Source: CAVVIG01 sp050249955
GTDB lineage: Bacteria > Acidobacteriota > Vicinamibacteria > Vicinamibacterales > CAVVIG01
Assembly: GCA_050249955.1 (NCBI GenBank)
Contig: JBFWPN010000008.1
Location: 62,001 to 126,000, forward strand
DNA: 64,000 nt
Reading direction: 5' to 3'
The notes under the pieces are model-generated. The model had not been told where the DNA came from and did not search any database. It saw only the letters and a program-made list of their open reading frames with translations. Position 1 is the stretch's first letter; each line of letters begins with the position of its first letter. The position numbers were made by a program, and so were the translations under genes. Of this stretch, positions 42,780 through 50,904 are shown piece by piece.

Positions 42780-45232
42780 ACGCCTTCAACCAGCTCCTGC
42801 TCTCGGTGCTGCTGTTCATCGAGCAGGTCAACCAGCGGTTTGCCGAGCGGCTGGCCAGCGGGGAACGTCCATCGCTCGACGAGGTGGTGGCCCTCGAACG
42901 GGAGGCACTCAAGGCCACCGGTGCCTGGGCCTGTCGGTCCGACCTGTCGACGGCCCTGGCCAATCTGGGCCTTGCCCCGATCATCGACGCCAACACCCTG
43001 GACACCGTCTCGTCGCTCATCATCGGCCCCTCGCGCCCGATGCGTAGCCTCGCCGCCCAGCCTGCGGCGCTCCCTGAGGCGTCGGCGCGGAGTCAATGGC
43101 ACGAGCCGGTCACGAGCGCCGACGCACTCTACGTCTACCGGCGGCCGGGCCGGCCATCGCTCGCGAATGTCCCGCTCGAAGAAGAGCTGGAGGTAGACCC
43201 ACAGGTCGTCGACATCTCCTACGTGGACGAACCGGTCGACCCGGTGTCGCTCCTGAGCCAGTACCTGATCGAGACATTCCGCGTGCGGGAACCGCTGGTG
43301 CATCACGTCCTGCAGACCTGGGCGCGGGCGCTGTTCGGCCTGAAGGACGACGAGTCGCACCGCCAGCAGTTGCGTCACATCTGCCACGGGCTCAACCGGT
43401 TGCTGTACGGCACCGAACACCCGTCGAGGCACCACCTGCATCCGGCGCGTCCGGTCGCCGTGACCGCCGACATCGTGCGCGACCAGATCGAGGGACTCAT
43501 CAAGGGACGTAGCGAGGAGCACGGGCGCACGGCGCTCGGACTGCAATTGATGCTGCGGTTCGCCCGGGTGCTGCGCTGGCGCAAGGCCTTCCTCGGACGT
43601 GACGCGGCAGCCGTGCTGGTTGGGCGGCCCGGTGCACTGGCGGGACGGCTCGTCCAGCCGTTCGACGTGGTGACCGCCACCAGGCCCTTCGACCCGACGC
43701 ACCTGCTGGGGCGGACCTTCGGAGAGCAGACGTCGATCCCCGGCCTCAACTACGTCTTCAGGGGCGGCATGCTCATGCCGCTCGAACGCGGCCACGTCAC
43801 GGTCATCTCCGGTCCGGCCGGGTGCGGCAAGACAGTACTCGCGCTGCAGTTGCTGGCAGACCTCGCTGCGCGCGGTGGCTTCGGCGTGTACCTCTCGCTC
43901 GAAGAGACGACCGATGCCCTGCTCGAGCGCCTGCGCGTGTTCGAGCTCGAGGACCCCCGGTTCGTCATCGCGCGTGCGCCCCTCAGCGAGGTTGCCACGT
44001 TCTTCGAGGGGCACCCGCTGAATCCCGATCGGGGTCTCCTGCTGCTGGTGGACTGCACGGCGGATCCCGACACCCCTGGTCCCCCGGCACCGTCGCTCGA
44101 GCGCTTTCTCCAGCAGGTCTGCGAGGTCTTCGCACACTACTTCGTTCAGCGTGCAGTGGTCCTTGACAGCCTCAACGTCCTGGACCTTCCTGCCAAGGGG
44201 CCGAACGGCGCGCATGACGAGCACCAGGAGCGGCTTGCCCTCAGGAACCTGCTGGACGAGATCCGAGCCAGGCGCCTCCGGTGCATTGCCATCAGCGAGG
44301 GCGATTCGGTGCGTGCGTTCGGGAAGCTCTCACACCTGGCCGACACCGCCATCCGGCTCGAATGGCACGAACAGCAGGGGCGGCGCTCGCTCGAAGTCGT
44401 CAAGTGCCGGACGCAGGACTTCCACGCAGGTCGACACCTGTTTCGACTGTCGGATGGGCGTGGCGTTCGCATCTACCCCTCGCTCGCATCGGTACGGAGC
44501 ACGCTCAGGCGGCGGACACCGAGCACGCTATCGGATCGGCGCACGCTGTGGTTCGAGGCGGCGCCGGGCACTCCGGCGCCAGCCCCCATCAAGGATCGCG
44601 GGATGATCCTCATTTCCGGCCCGACGGGGGTTGGCCGCTCCAGGCTGGCGCTGCGGCTGCTGCTGGAACCGACCGTGATCCAGCAGGGGGACCGCCGGAC
44701 CGAACACAACCCGGGCGGTGTGCTGGTCATCAATTTCTCGACACCGGAGGCGAAGTACCTGCAGCGGCTCACCACGTTCGGCGAACGTCACCGCTGGGAC
44801 AGGGTTCCATTCAGCCGGATCAGGTGGTACTCCCCAGGCGAGAACCTGTCTGGCAGTCAGCTTGTCGACGAGTTGCGGCAGATCATCGCCGAGTCACGGC
44901 GGAAGAACCATCCGATCGAGCGGGTGCTTTTCGAGGATGTCGATGCGACGGACCGTTTCCTCCCGTCGCTCGTCGAAGACCGCCTCTTCTGGCCAACCCT
45001 TCTCGAGCTGACCACCGTGGAGCCGTTCGTCTCGATCTTCGTCGCTCGTTCGAACGACGACCCGAAGTCGGTGACGGCCACCATCCGCGATGCGGTCGAC
45101 TACAGTCTGCGGCTCAGGTCAGCCGGACCCAACACGACCCACATCTCGTTCGAGAAGGTGGACGGCGTGTGGCTGGCAGAAGATGCCTGCCACATGGACT
45201 GGCAGTACACCGCCCCGATCGCTCGCGGCTGA
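42776..45232 (+). CDS. KaiC/Rad55-like double RecA-fold ATPase with long N-terminal region
   Basis: An 818-residue protein. Residues 1-315 match no domain I recognise. The first RecA/KaiC-like core has Walker A GPAGCGKT (346-353), a glutamate pair E376/E377 in LSLEETTDALLERL and Walker B VVLDSLNVLD (D464). LRNLLDEIRARRLRCIAISE is typical of KaiC-like ATPases. A second core has GPTGVGRSRLAL (615-626), in which the Walker A lysine is Arg621, and an acidic pair E720/D721 in VLFEDVDATD; it probably binds nucleotide weakly or not at all. KaiC-like proteins work as hexamers in signalling, recombination or timing. It ends 5 bp from a convergent gene. Confidence 0.82.
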   Translation: MNAFNQLLLSVLLFIEQVNQRFAERLASGERPSLDEVVALEREALKATGAWACRSDLSTALANLGLAPIIDANTLDTVSSLIIGPSRPMRSLAAQPAALPEASARSQWHEPVTSADALYVYRRPGRPSLANVPLEEELEVDPQVVDISYVDEPVDPVSLLSQYLIETFRVREPLVHHVLQTWARALFGLKDDESHRQQLRHICHGLNRLLYGTEHPSRHHLHPARPVAVTADIVRDQIEGLIKGRSEEHGRTALGLQLMLRFARVLRWRKAFLGRDAAAVLVGRPGALAGRLVQPFDVVTATRPFDPTHLLGRTFGEQTSIPGLNYVFRGGMLMPLERGHVTVISGPAGCGKTVLALQLLADLAARGGFGVYLSLEETTDALLERLRVFELEDPRFVIARAPLSEVATFFEGHPLNPDRGLLLLVDCTADPDTPGPPAPSLERFLQQVCEVFAHYFVQRAVVLDSLNVLDLPAKGPNGAHDEHQERLALRNLLDEIRARRLRCIAISEGDSVRAFGKLSHLADTAIRLEWHEQQGRRSLEVVKCRTQDFHAGRHLFRLSDGRGVRIYPSLASVRSTLRRRTPSTLSDRRTLWFEAAPGTPAPAPIKDRGMILISGPTGVGRSRLALRLLLEPTVIQQGDRRTEHNPGGVLVINFSTPEAKYLQRLTTFGERHRWDRVPFSRIRWYSPGENLSGSQLVDELRQIIAESRRKNHPIERVLFEDVDATDRFLPSLVEDRLFWPTLLELTTVEPFVSIFVARSNDDPKSVTATIRDAVDYSLRLRSAGPNTTHISFEKVDGVWLAEDACHMDWQYTAPIARG

Positions 45233-45237
45233 CGCCA

Positions 45238-45960
45238 TCACCCCAGCTCCAGCACATCCACTTCGTGCGGGCCGACAGCGTCGATATACTCCCGCACCCA
45301 CCGATCCACATCGTCCAGCGAGGTGCCCAGGACGATGACGTAGCCACCGAGCAGTTCCTTCGACTCGACGAACGGACCGTCGTACACGCTGATACCGCCG
45401 CTGGTGTTGAGATACCGCCGACCGCGCGCGCTGGGGCGGACGGTCTCGGTGGCCATGTGGACGCCCTCGCGCGTGGTGTCGGCAATGAGCTGTGCGAACG
45501 CCTCACGTCGCGCGGCATCGGGCTCGAGGCCCGCTTCACTCGCCGCATCCGCCTTCCGCACCACCATGTAGCGCGTGGTCTCGAGCTCGGCCGGCTTCTC
45601 GTTGAACCCGAGGTCCCACGGTTCGACGATGGGGCGGATGTCGACGTCGGTGTCGCCCAGCGCCTCGGCCTGCGCCGCCGCCCACTCCACCGCGTCGTCC
45701 AGGGTGCGCGTGCGGATCATGGAGAGAGAGGCCGGCAGTTCGTGCTCGCCGGTGAACGGTCCGGGCCCCACCGCGCGTGCGCCACCACGGAAGCGCACGC
45801 GGACGCCGCGCGAGGTGGGGCCGAGCCCTTCGCCCGCTTCGAGCACTTTGGCGCGCGACATGCGGCCAATCATCTGGCCAACGCGCGCGACGAGGTCCAT
45901 CTCGGGCGCCATGCCCTGTTCCGATTTCTGGTCTGCCTTATGGGCGATGAGGAAACGCAT
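45238..45960 (-). CDS. YCII-related domain protein (two domains)
   Basis: A 240-residue protein containing two YCII-like ferredoxin-fold domains: residues ~1-115 (MRFLIAHKADQKSEQG, ending VDIRPIVEPWD) and ~125-240 (TTRYMVVRKADAASEAGL, TSGGISVYDGPFVESKELLG, VDVLELG). YCII proteins occur in Acidobacteria in many paralogues, often beside ECF sigma factors, as putative enzymes or binding proteins. None is biochemically defined here. Its start lies within the 3' end of the alpha/beta-hydrolase gene (23-bp overlap). Confidence 0.85.
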   Translation of the reverse strand: MRFLIAHKADQKSEQGMAPEMDLVARVGQMIGRMSRAKVLEAGEGLGPTSRGVRVRFRGGARAVGPGPFTGEHELPASLSMIRTRTLDDAVEWAAAQAEALGDTDVDIRPIVEPWDLGFNEKPAELETTRYMVVRKADAASEAGLEPDAARREAFAQLIADTTREGVHMATETVRPSARGRRYLNTSGGISVYDGPFVESKELLGGYVIVLGTSLDDVDRWVREYIDAVGPHEVDVLELG

Positions 45961-46807
45961 GGGAATCTCGGGAATTGAGGATTGCTGATTGCTGATTGAT
46001 GATTGCCGACCTGATGAATTCCGTGGCCGCGGCGGCGAGCACGGCGGCGCTCACGTTGTGGGTTTGTCGGGGCAGTTCGCGGTGGCGGGCACCGGGAATC
46101 GCCGTCGCCACGGCCTGCGCCGCGCCCTTGAGCCGCTGGTCGGTGTTCGACCCGTGCATCACGAGCACGGGCACGCGAATGGACCCGAGCCGCGCACGCG
46201 GCACCCGGAAGCCGGTCATGATCCGCGTGTCGTACGGCAGCGTGTGCGCCACGGCCTTCATCTTCCGCCAGAACCACGGCATCACCCGCATCATGATGAC
46301 GATGAACACGGGGACGTGGACCATGTCGCGCATGAAGTAGGCCACTGCCCCGCCACGATCGCCGTGCTGCAGCCGCTCGTGGAGCGCGGCCAGGTGCGGC
46401 AGTTCGGGTCCCGTGCCGGCGTGATCCACATAGGGCGGTTCGTAGGCCACGACGGCCGAGAGCGGCAGGCCGCTGGCTGCCGCCTCGAGCGCCAGTGCGG
46501 CGCCGGACGACTGCCCGATCAGGGCGGCCGACCCGCCGGCGTGCGTCAGCACGGCCGCCAGATCATCCACTTCGCGCGCCGGGGCGTAGGGCGAGCGGTC
46601 GCCGCTGTCGCCCCGACCGCGGCGGTCGTAGCTGTAGACCGTGAACTCGGGAGCCAGGGCCTGGGCGAGGTTGCACGACGGGCCGAACGCGCGGCTACAC
46701 AGCGCGCCGTCCACGAGGATCACGGCGGGGCCGCTGCCCCGCCGTTCGACGACGATGCCCGTGCCGTCTGCGGATTCGACACGGGTTATGGTTGGGTTGG
46801 TGGTCAT
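45938..46807 (-). CDS. Alpha/beta-hydrolase fold protein
   Basis: A 289-residue protein. The nucleophile elbow is GQSSG with S100, the oxyanion region lies near VDGALCSRAFGPS, and a likely catalytic His occurs in RQTHNVSAAVL near the C-terminus. SYDRRGRGDSGDRSPYAPAR matches the usual strand-turn of the family. The ATG at 46807 is chosen because GGAG lies 6 bases upstream. The final ~20 residues (IINQQSAILNSRDSHAF...) are encoded by a simple ATTGCTG-type repeat, so the natural C-terminus was probably replaced by repeat sequence. Substrate unknown. Confidence 0.85.
   Translation of the reverse strand: MTTNPTITRVESADGTGIVVERRGSGPAVILVDGALCSRAFGPSCNLAQALAPEFTVYSYDRRGRGDSGDRSPYAPAREVDDLAAVLTHAGGSAALIGQSSGAALALEAAASGLPLSAVVAYEPPYVDHAGTGPELPHLAALHERLQHGDRGGAVAYFMRDMVHVPVFIVIMMRVMPWFWRKMKAVAHTLPYDTRIMTGFRVPRARLGSIRVPVLVMHGSNTDQRLKGAAQAVATAIPGARHRELPRQTHNVSAAVLAAAATEFIRSAIINQQSAILNSRDSHAFPHRP
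45972..46008. repeat. Short tandem words of the ATTGCTG type, inside a gene end
   Basis: GGATTGCTGATTGCTGATTG at 45979-45998 repeats a 7-base word and is followed by a degenerate unit. It matches the tract at 23764-23847. It lies in frame within the last codons of the alpha/beta-hydrolase gene. Confidence 0.6.
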
Positions 46808-47100
46808 CAAGGGCTCCATCCCACCAGTCGAACCTGGCCGTGATGGATCGACAAAGAGGCGTCCGGACCAGCCGGACGCGTGGTCGGCACCGCCGGGAAT
46901 CCGGCAGCGCGTGCTCCGGCTAGACCGAAGTGTCGGGCATCCGTCAGACGGACCCGACTTCCTAAATCGGCCCACCGCGGCATAATTAGCGATTCACACG
47001 GTATTTCGCTGAATTCAAAGGACTCGCGGGCTAGCCCGGCTTTTGCTTTCAGCTCGTCAGTGCCGCGGGCGCCATCGGCCGTGGCCGCAGGAAGGGAGTC

Positions 47101-48009
47101 ATGCGCGACCATATCATTGCCTTGGGAATCCTGCTGCTGGTCGGCGCCGCGCCGGCAGCCGCAGCCCAGCCCGGCTGGAGCGCGACCGACTGCCAGACGT
47201 GCCACGAGAAGGCCGTCGGGCCGACGTTCGCCCATACCAGCCACGCAGGCCTCGAACAGAGCTGCGCCACCTGCCACCAGAATGTTGCCGAGCACTTCAA
47301 GGCCCAGTCGTCTGGCGAGAAGGGCCCGGTCCCCTCGCTGAAGAAGGTGTCGGCCCAGGACCTGAACGCCACCTGCCTCACCTGCCATGAGAAGGCGAAC
47401 CAGGCGAGTTACCTGAGCAGCATGCATGCCCGCCGCAACATGGCGTGCACCACCTGCCACAGCATTCACAGCTTCAACTCGCAGAAGGCGCAGCTGAAGA
47501 CGCGCAACGAAACCGATACGTGCGCCACCTGCCACAAGAGCGAGCGCGCGAAGATGATCCGGGCCTCGCACCACCCGGTGCGTGAAGGCAAGATGTCGTG
47601 CAGCAGCTGCCACAACCCGCACGACGGCGTCCGGCCGAAGATGGTGAAGGCCGATTCGACCAACGAACTCTGCTACACCTGCCACGCCGAGAAGCGCGGA
47701 CCGTTCCTCTTCGAGCACAACCCGGTGAAGGAAGACTGCACCTCGTGCCACGAGCCGCACGGCTCGAACCACAACCGGATGCTCGCGCAGAAGACCCCAA
47801 ACCTCTGCTGGAACTGCCACCTGACCGGTTCAGGGCACTTCGGCTCGGGCGACAACTTCTCCACGGAGAAGGGCGTCCAGGTTGCGCCGCCCGGATCCCC
47901 GTCCGGGTTCCCGACCGTGAACTCCCGCTTCATCGAGCGGAGCTGCCGGACCTGCCACGTGAAGATCCACGGCAGCAACCATCCGTCCGGTGCCTATTTC
48001 GTGAGGTGA
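47101..48009 (+). CDS. Decahaem c-type cytochrome (MtrA/DmsE-like)
   Basis: A 302-residue periplasmic protein with a signal peptide (MRDHIIALGILLLVGAAPAA) and AAGGGAG 2-8 bases before the ATG. Ten CxxCH motifs are present (CQTCH, CATCH, CLTCH, CTTCH, CATCH, CSSCH, CYTCH, CTSCH, CWNCH, CRTCH), and distal His residues are abundant. Ten haems and this length match MtrA, DmsE and PioA, which run through an outer-membrane porin and carry electrons between periplasm and outside. Its partner porin starts 3 bp downstream. Expression needs a CcmFH- or CcsBA-type haem system located elsewhere. Confidence 0.93.
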   Translation: MRDHIIALGILLLVGAAPAAAAQPGWSATDCQTCHEKAVGPTFAHTSHAGLEQSCATCHQNVAEHFKAQSSGEKGPVPSLKKVSAQDLNATCLTCHEKANQASYLSSMHARRNMACTTCHSIHSFNSQKAQLKTRNETDTCATCHKSERAKMIRASHHPVREGKMSCSSCHNPHDGVRPKMVKADSTNELCYTCHAEKRGPFLFEHNPVKEDCTSCHEPHGSNHNRMLAQKTPNLCWNCHLTGSGHFGSGDNFSTEKGVQVAPPGSPSGFPTVNSRFIERSCRTCHVKIHGSNHPSGAYFVR

Positions 48010-48012
48010 GCC

Positions 48013-50361
48013 ATGAAGCGACACACACTGCTCCTGGTGCTGCTCGCGTGTGGCTTCCTCGCCTCCGCAGGCACACCCGCGTTCGCACAGCAGCTTCCGC
48101 CCGATCCGGTGGCGCTGCCCCTTCCGCCGGCCACTGATGGTCCTGCTCCCACGGAGTGGACCGCCGGCAACGTGGACTTCCTCCTCCTCGGCCGCGAGGA
48201 CGTCGCATCGTCGAAGTTCGAGGAATATCGCCTGGTGCCGAAGGGCATCTCGATGCCGCTGTTCAACCTCGCCGGCAGGCGCGGCAACAGCAACTTCGCC
48301 ATCTTCGGCCAGGACATCTCGCAGAAGGACCAGCGCTACACCGGACGGGCGAAGACCGGCTGGTTCGGCGTGGTGTTCGACTACAACCAGATTCCCCACG
48401 CCATGGGGAACGACGCCAAGACGATCCACACCGAGACCGCCCCGGGTGTGTGGAGCATGAACGCCCTCACGCGCAAGGCACTCGGCGACGCGGTGGATGC
48501 GGTGCCGGCGAGCGGCCGCAACTACCCGTTCTATTCGTCGCTGCTGGCCTCGACGATCGCCTCCGCGGAGCACTCGAACCTCGACGCGATGCGCAAGCGG
48601 ACCGACGTGGCGGTGAACCTTGCCGGGGCCACGTCGCCCTTCGGCCTGACCTTCACCTACAACTACGACATCAAGACCGGGTATCGCGGCGCCAGCGCCG
48701 GCGACATCCTCGGCGTGGTCACCTCCTCGGTGGACGTGCTCGAGCCGTTGAACGAGGTGACGCAGGACTACGGCGTCCGCTGGAACTGGAACGGCGCCAA
48801 GGGGCATGTCTACACGGCGCTCAACCGCAACATCTATGACGACAGGGTTGACGCCCTGATCGTCGACAACCCGTTCCGCGCCACCGACCTGGCGTACACG
48901 TCGACGGCCGTGCCAGGCGGACCCGCACAGGCCCGCTTCAGCACGCCGCCCGACAACGCGGCGACCAGGGGCGCGTTCGGCGGCCAGTTGAAGCTGGCAA
49001 AGCAGACGCGGCTCACGGCAGACATCGCGTTCGGCCAGTGGACGCAGAACGCCCCGTTCCTGCCCTACACGATCAACTCGGCCATCTTCACGCCGGCCGG
49101 CCTCCCGGCCAACAGCGTGTCGTCACTGCAGCAGGCCTCGCTCAACGGCAAGATCACCACGGCCTCCTACAACTTCACGTTCGTCACCCGGCCGGTGCGT
49201 CCGCTCACGCTGCGTGCGCGCTACCGGAACTACGCGTTCAAGGACAAGAGCAACCGCTACGTGATCACGGGCGACACGTCCGGATCGCCGGACCGCTCGT
49301 GGACGGCGGCCGACACGCCGTCCGCCGCAGACCCGTACGGGCACGTCACCGCCAATCGCGTGGGTGCCACCAACGGTCATTTCGAGGCGGTGGCCAGCTA
49401 CGACGCCGGCGGCCTCACGCTCGAAGGTGCCTACCGGAACATCCAGACAACCTGGGATGGCCGCGTGGGCTCGTCGGGCAGCGAAGGCAGCGAGAACGGC
49501 TACCGGATGTCCGCGGTCTTCCACGGTCGTGAGTGGCTCGACATGCGGGCGCACTACGACGCGGCGAAGCGCACGGTGGGCGGCATCGAGCCCGGCTCGG
49601 TGGCGGCCCTCCAGGGCGTGATGGCCGACCATGCGGAACGCGAGCGCACGAACATCGGGCTCAACGTCGACATCATTCCGGCCGACCTCTGGGGCTTCAC
49701 CTTCGGCTACTCGCGCCGGCACGACGACTACCCGAACCGTCCGTTCAAGGTGGCTGGCGACGCCTCCACCGAGAGCGGCCTGCTCGAGGCCAGCTACGAC
49801 CTCTACTCGGTCGACTTCAACTTCACGCCCGGTGCCCGCGGCGAGGTGGCGCTGTTCTACACCTACGAGAACATCGCGGAAACCAACCAGTGGGTCACCC
49901 TCACGAGCGGGGCGTTGAACAACCGGCTCACCTACGCACCGTACGACAAGGGGCACACCTTCGGCACCAACACGGTGATCAACCTGGTGCCCGACAAGTG
50001 GGCGCTCACGTTCTTCGCCCAGCACCAGAAGGTGGACGGGTTCCTCGACATCACGGCGCGCGAAGCCGGCTCGTTCTACACCCCGGGGCGCACCACGCTG
50101 ATTCCGCTGGGACAGGGTGGCGCGGCCGACATCAACGACTATGACGACATGCGCCAGACGACGGCGGTGGTCGACCTGCGCTACACCTTCGCGAAGGCGT
50201 GGCGGTTCAGCATGGGCTACGCGTACGACAAGTTCACGACTGCCGACGCGTTCTCCGATGGCACCACGATCTTCCCGCAGGCGGTGCTGTTCTTCCTGAA
50301 GCAGAACGACGGGAACTACTCCACCAGCATGGCGTACACCCGCCTGACGTACCACTTCTGA
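48013..50361 (+). CDS. MtrB/PioB-family outer-membrane beta-barrel
   Basis: A 782-residue protein with a signal peptide (MKRHTLLLVLLACGFLASAG). Repeated amphipathic strands with aromatic girdles run through most of the sequence (WTAGNVDFLLLGREDVASSK, AKTGWFGVVFDYNQIPHAMG, AYDKFTTADAFSDGTTIFPQ). It ends in ...LTYHF, the terminal Phe being the signal for BAM insertion. It forms the sheath around the decahaem protein, making an electron conduit. No CxxC at the N-terminus, unlike Shewanella MtrB. Gap to the cytochrome is 3 bp, and a strong terminator follows. Confidence 0.92.
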   Translation: MKRHTLLLVLLACGFLASAGTPAFAQQLPPDPVALPLPPATDGPAPTEWTAGNVDFLLLGREDVASSKFEEYRLVPKGISMPLFNLAGRRGNSNFAIFGQDISQKDQRYTGRAKTGWFGVVFDYNQIPHAMGNDAKTIHTETAPGVWSMNALTRKALGDAVDAVPASGRNYPFYSSLLASTIASAEHSNLDAMRKRTDVAVNLAGATSPFGLTFTYNYDIKTGYRGASAGDILGVVTSSVDVLEPLNEVTQDYGVRWNWNGAKGHVYTALNRNIYDDRVDALIVDNPFRATDLAYTSTAVPGGPAQARFSTPPDNAATRGAFGGQLKLAKQTRLTADIAFGQWTQNAPFLPYTINSAIFTPAGLPANSVSSLQQASLNGKITTASYNFTFVTRPVRPLTLRARYRNYAFKDKSNRYVITGDTSGSPDRSWTAADTPSAADPYGHVTANRVGATNGHFEAVASYDAGGLTLEGAYRNIQTTWDGRVGSSGSEGSENGYRMSAVFHGREWLDMRAHYDAAKRTVGGIEPGSVAALQGVMADHAERERTNIGLNVDIIPADLWGFTFGYSRRHDDYPNRPFKVAGDASTESGLLEASYDLYSVDFNFTPGARGEVALFYTYENIAETNQWVTLTSGALNNRLTYAPYDKGHTFGTNTVINLVPDKWALTFFAQHQKVDGFLDITAREAGSFYTPGRTTLIPLGQGGAADINDYDDMRQTTAVVDLRYTFAKAWRFSMGYAYDKFTTADAFSDGTTIFPQAVLFFLKQNDGNYSTSMAYTRLTYHF

Positions 50362-50397
50362 CCCGCGGCGCCCGCGCGGCGCCATCGGGAGCCGACG

Positions 50398-50456
50398 AAG
50401 GACCGGTTCCGCCTACGCCCCAGGCTACGGCGAGACCGGTCCTTTCTCGTTTCTGA
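50398..50456 (+). terminator. Intrinsic terminator of the cytochrome-porin operon
   Basis: Arms AAGGACCGGT (50398-50407) and ACCGGTCCTT (50435-50444) pair perfectly, with CGCC/GGCG extending the stem inside. The T-rich tail CTTTCTCGTTTCT follows. It lies 36 bp after the porin stop. Confidence 0.85.
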
Positions 50457-50477
50457 CGAGCCCGCGCCTCACGCCCC

Positions 50478-50545
50478 CGGCGCGGCATCACGTGCGCTTT
50501 TCGCGACCGGAACGGTTCGCGTCGGAACGGTGGGCTGCGCGATGC
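50478..50545 (-). repeat. R2 partial copy e
   Basis: GCGCGGCATCACGTGCGCTT, TTCGCGACCGG and GTTCGCGTCGGAACGGTGGG match the outer part of R2 copy b (29685-29740) with a few changes. It lies 64 bp before R1 copy F, the same order as at 29.6 kb. Confidence 0.6.
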
Positions 50546-50608
50546 CGGGCCGGGGGCGTGGGACCGATTCGGCGGTCAGGGCAGGCGCGGCTGGCCGGGC
50601 TGGCAGGA

Positions 50609-50800
50609 CTGAGGCGGGGCGTCGTGCTGGAGGCCGTCCGTGGAGCGCGGCGAGCGCCAGCGAAGATGGAAACGACCCGCAGGCAATCCGTACGCGCGTC
50701 GGAACGGCATTCCGTTCCGACGCGCAAGCCCAGAGACAACGGCCGAGGAGCCGTTTCCCGCCGCGCGGATCGGACGGGCGGAAGCACGATGCCCCGCCGT
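50609..50800 (-). repeat. R1 palindromic intergenic element, copy F
   Basis: A 192-bp copy between convergent genes. The central hairpin is here a perfect 14-bp inverted repeat, GCGCGTCGGAACGG-CATT-CCGTTCCGACGCGC (50695-50726). The inner arm reads GGAAACGA opposite CCGTTTCC, one mismatch. An indel relative to copies A-C breaks every reading frame across the element. Confidence 0.9.
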
Positions 50801-50904
50801 CGGCTGCCGGCCTGGCGGAGTGATGCAGCGTCGGGCGCGGGATGAGGGCACACGGCAGCGACGCCCGGCAGGAGCGGGGCATCTGGGCCGGCCTGGCGGC
50901 GGCG

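Noticed and set aside
46808..47100. Promoter hexamers CATAAT/GACTTC before the decahaem cytochrome
   Set aside because: The spacing (about 19 bp) and matches are too poor to list as a feature.
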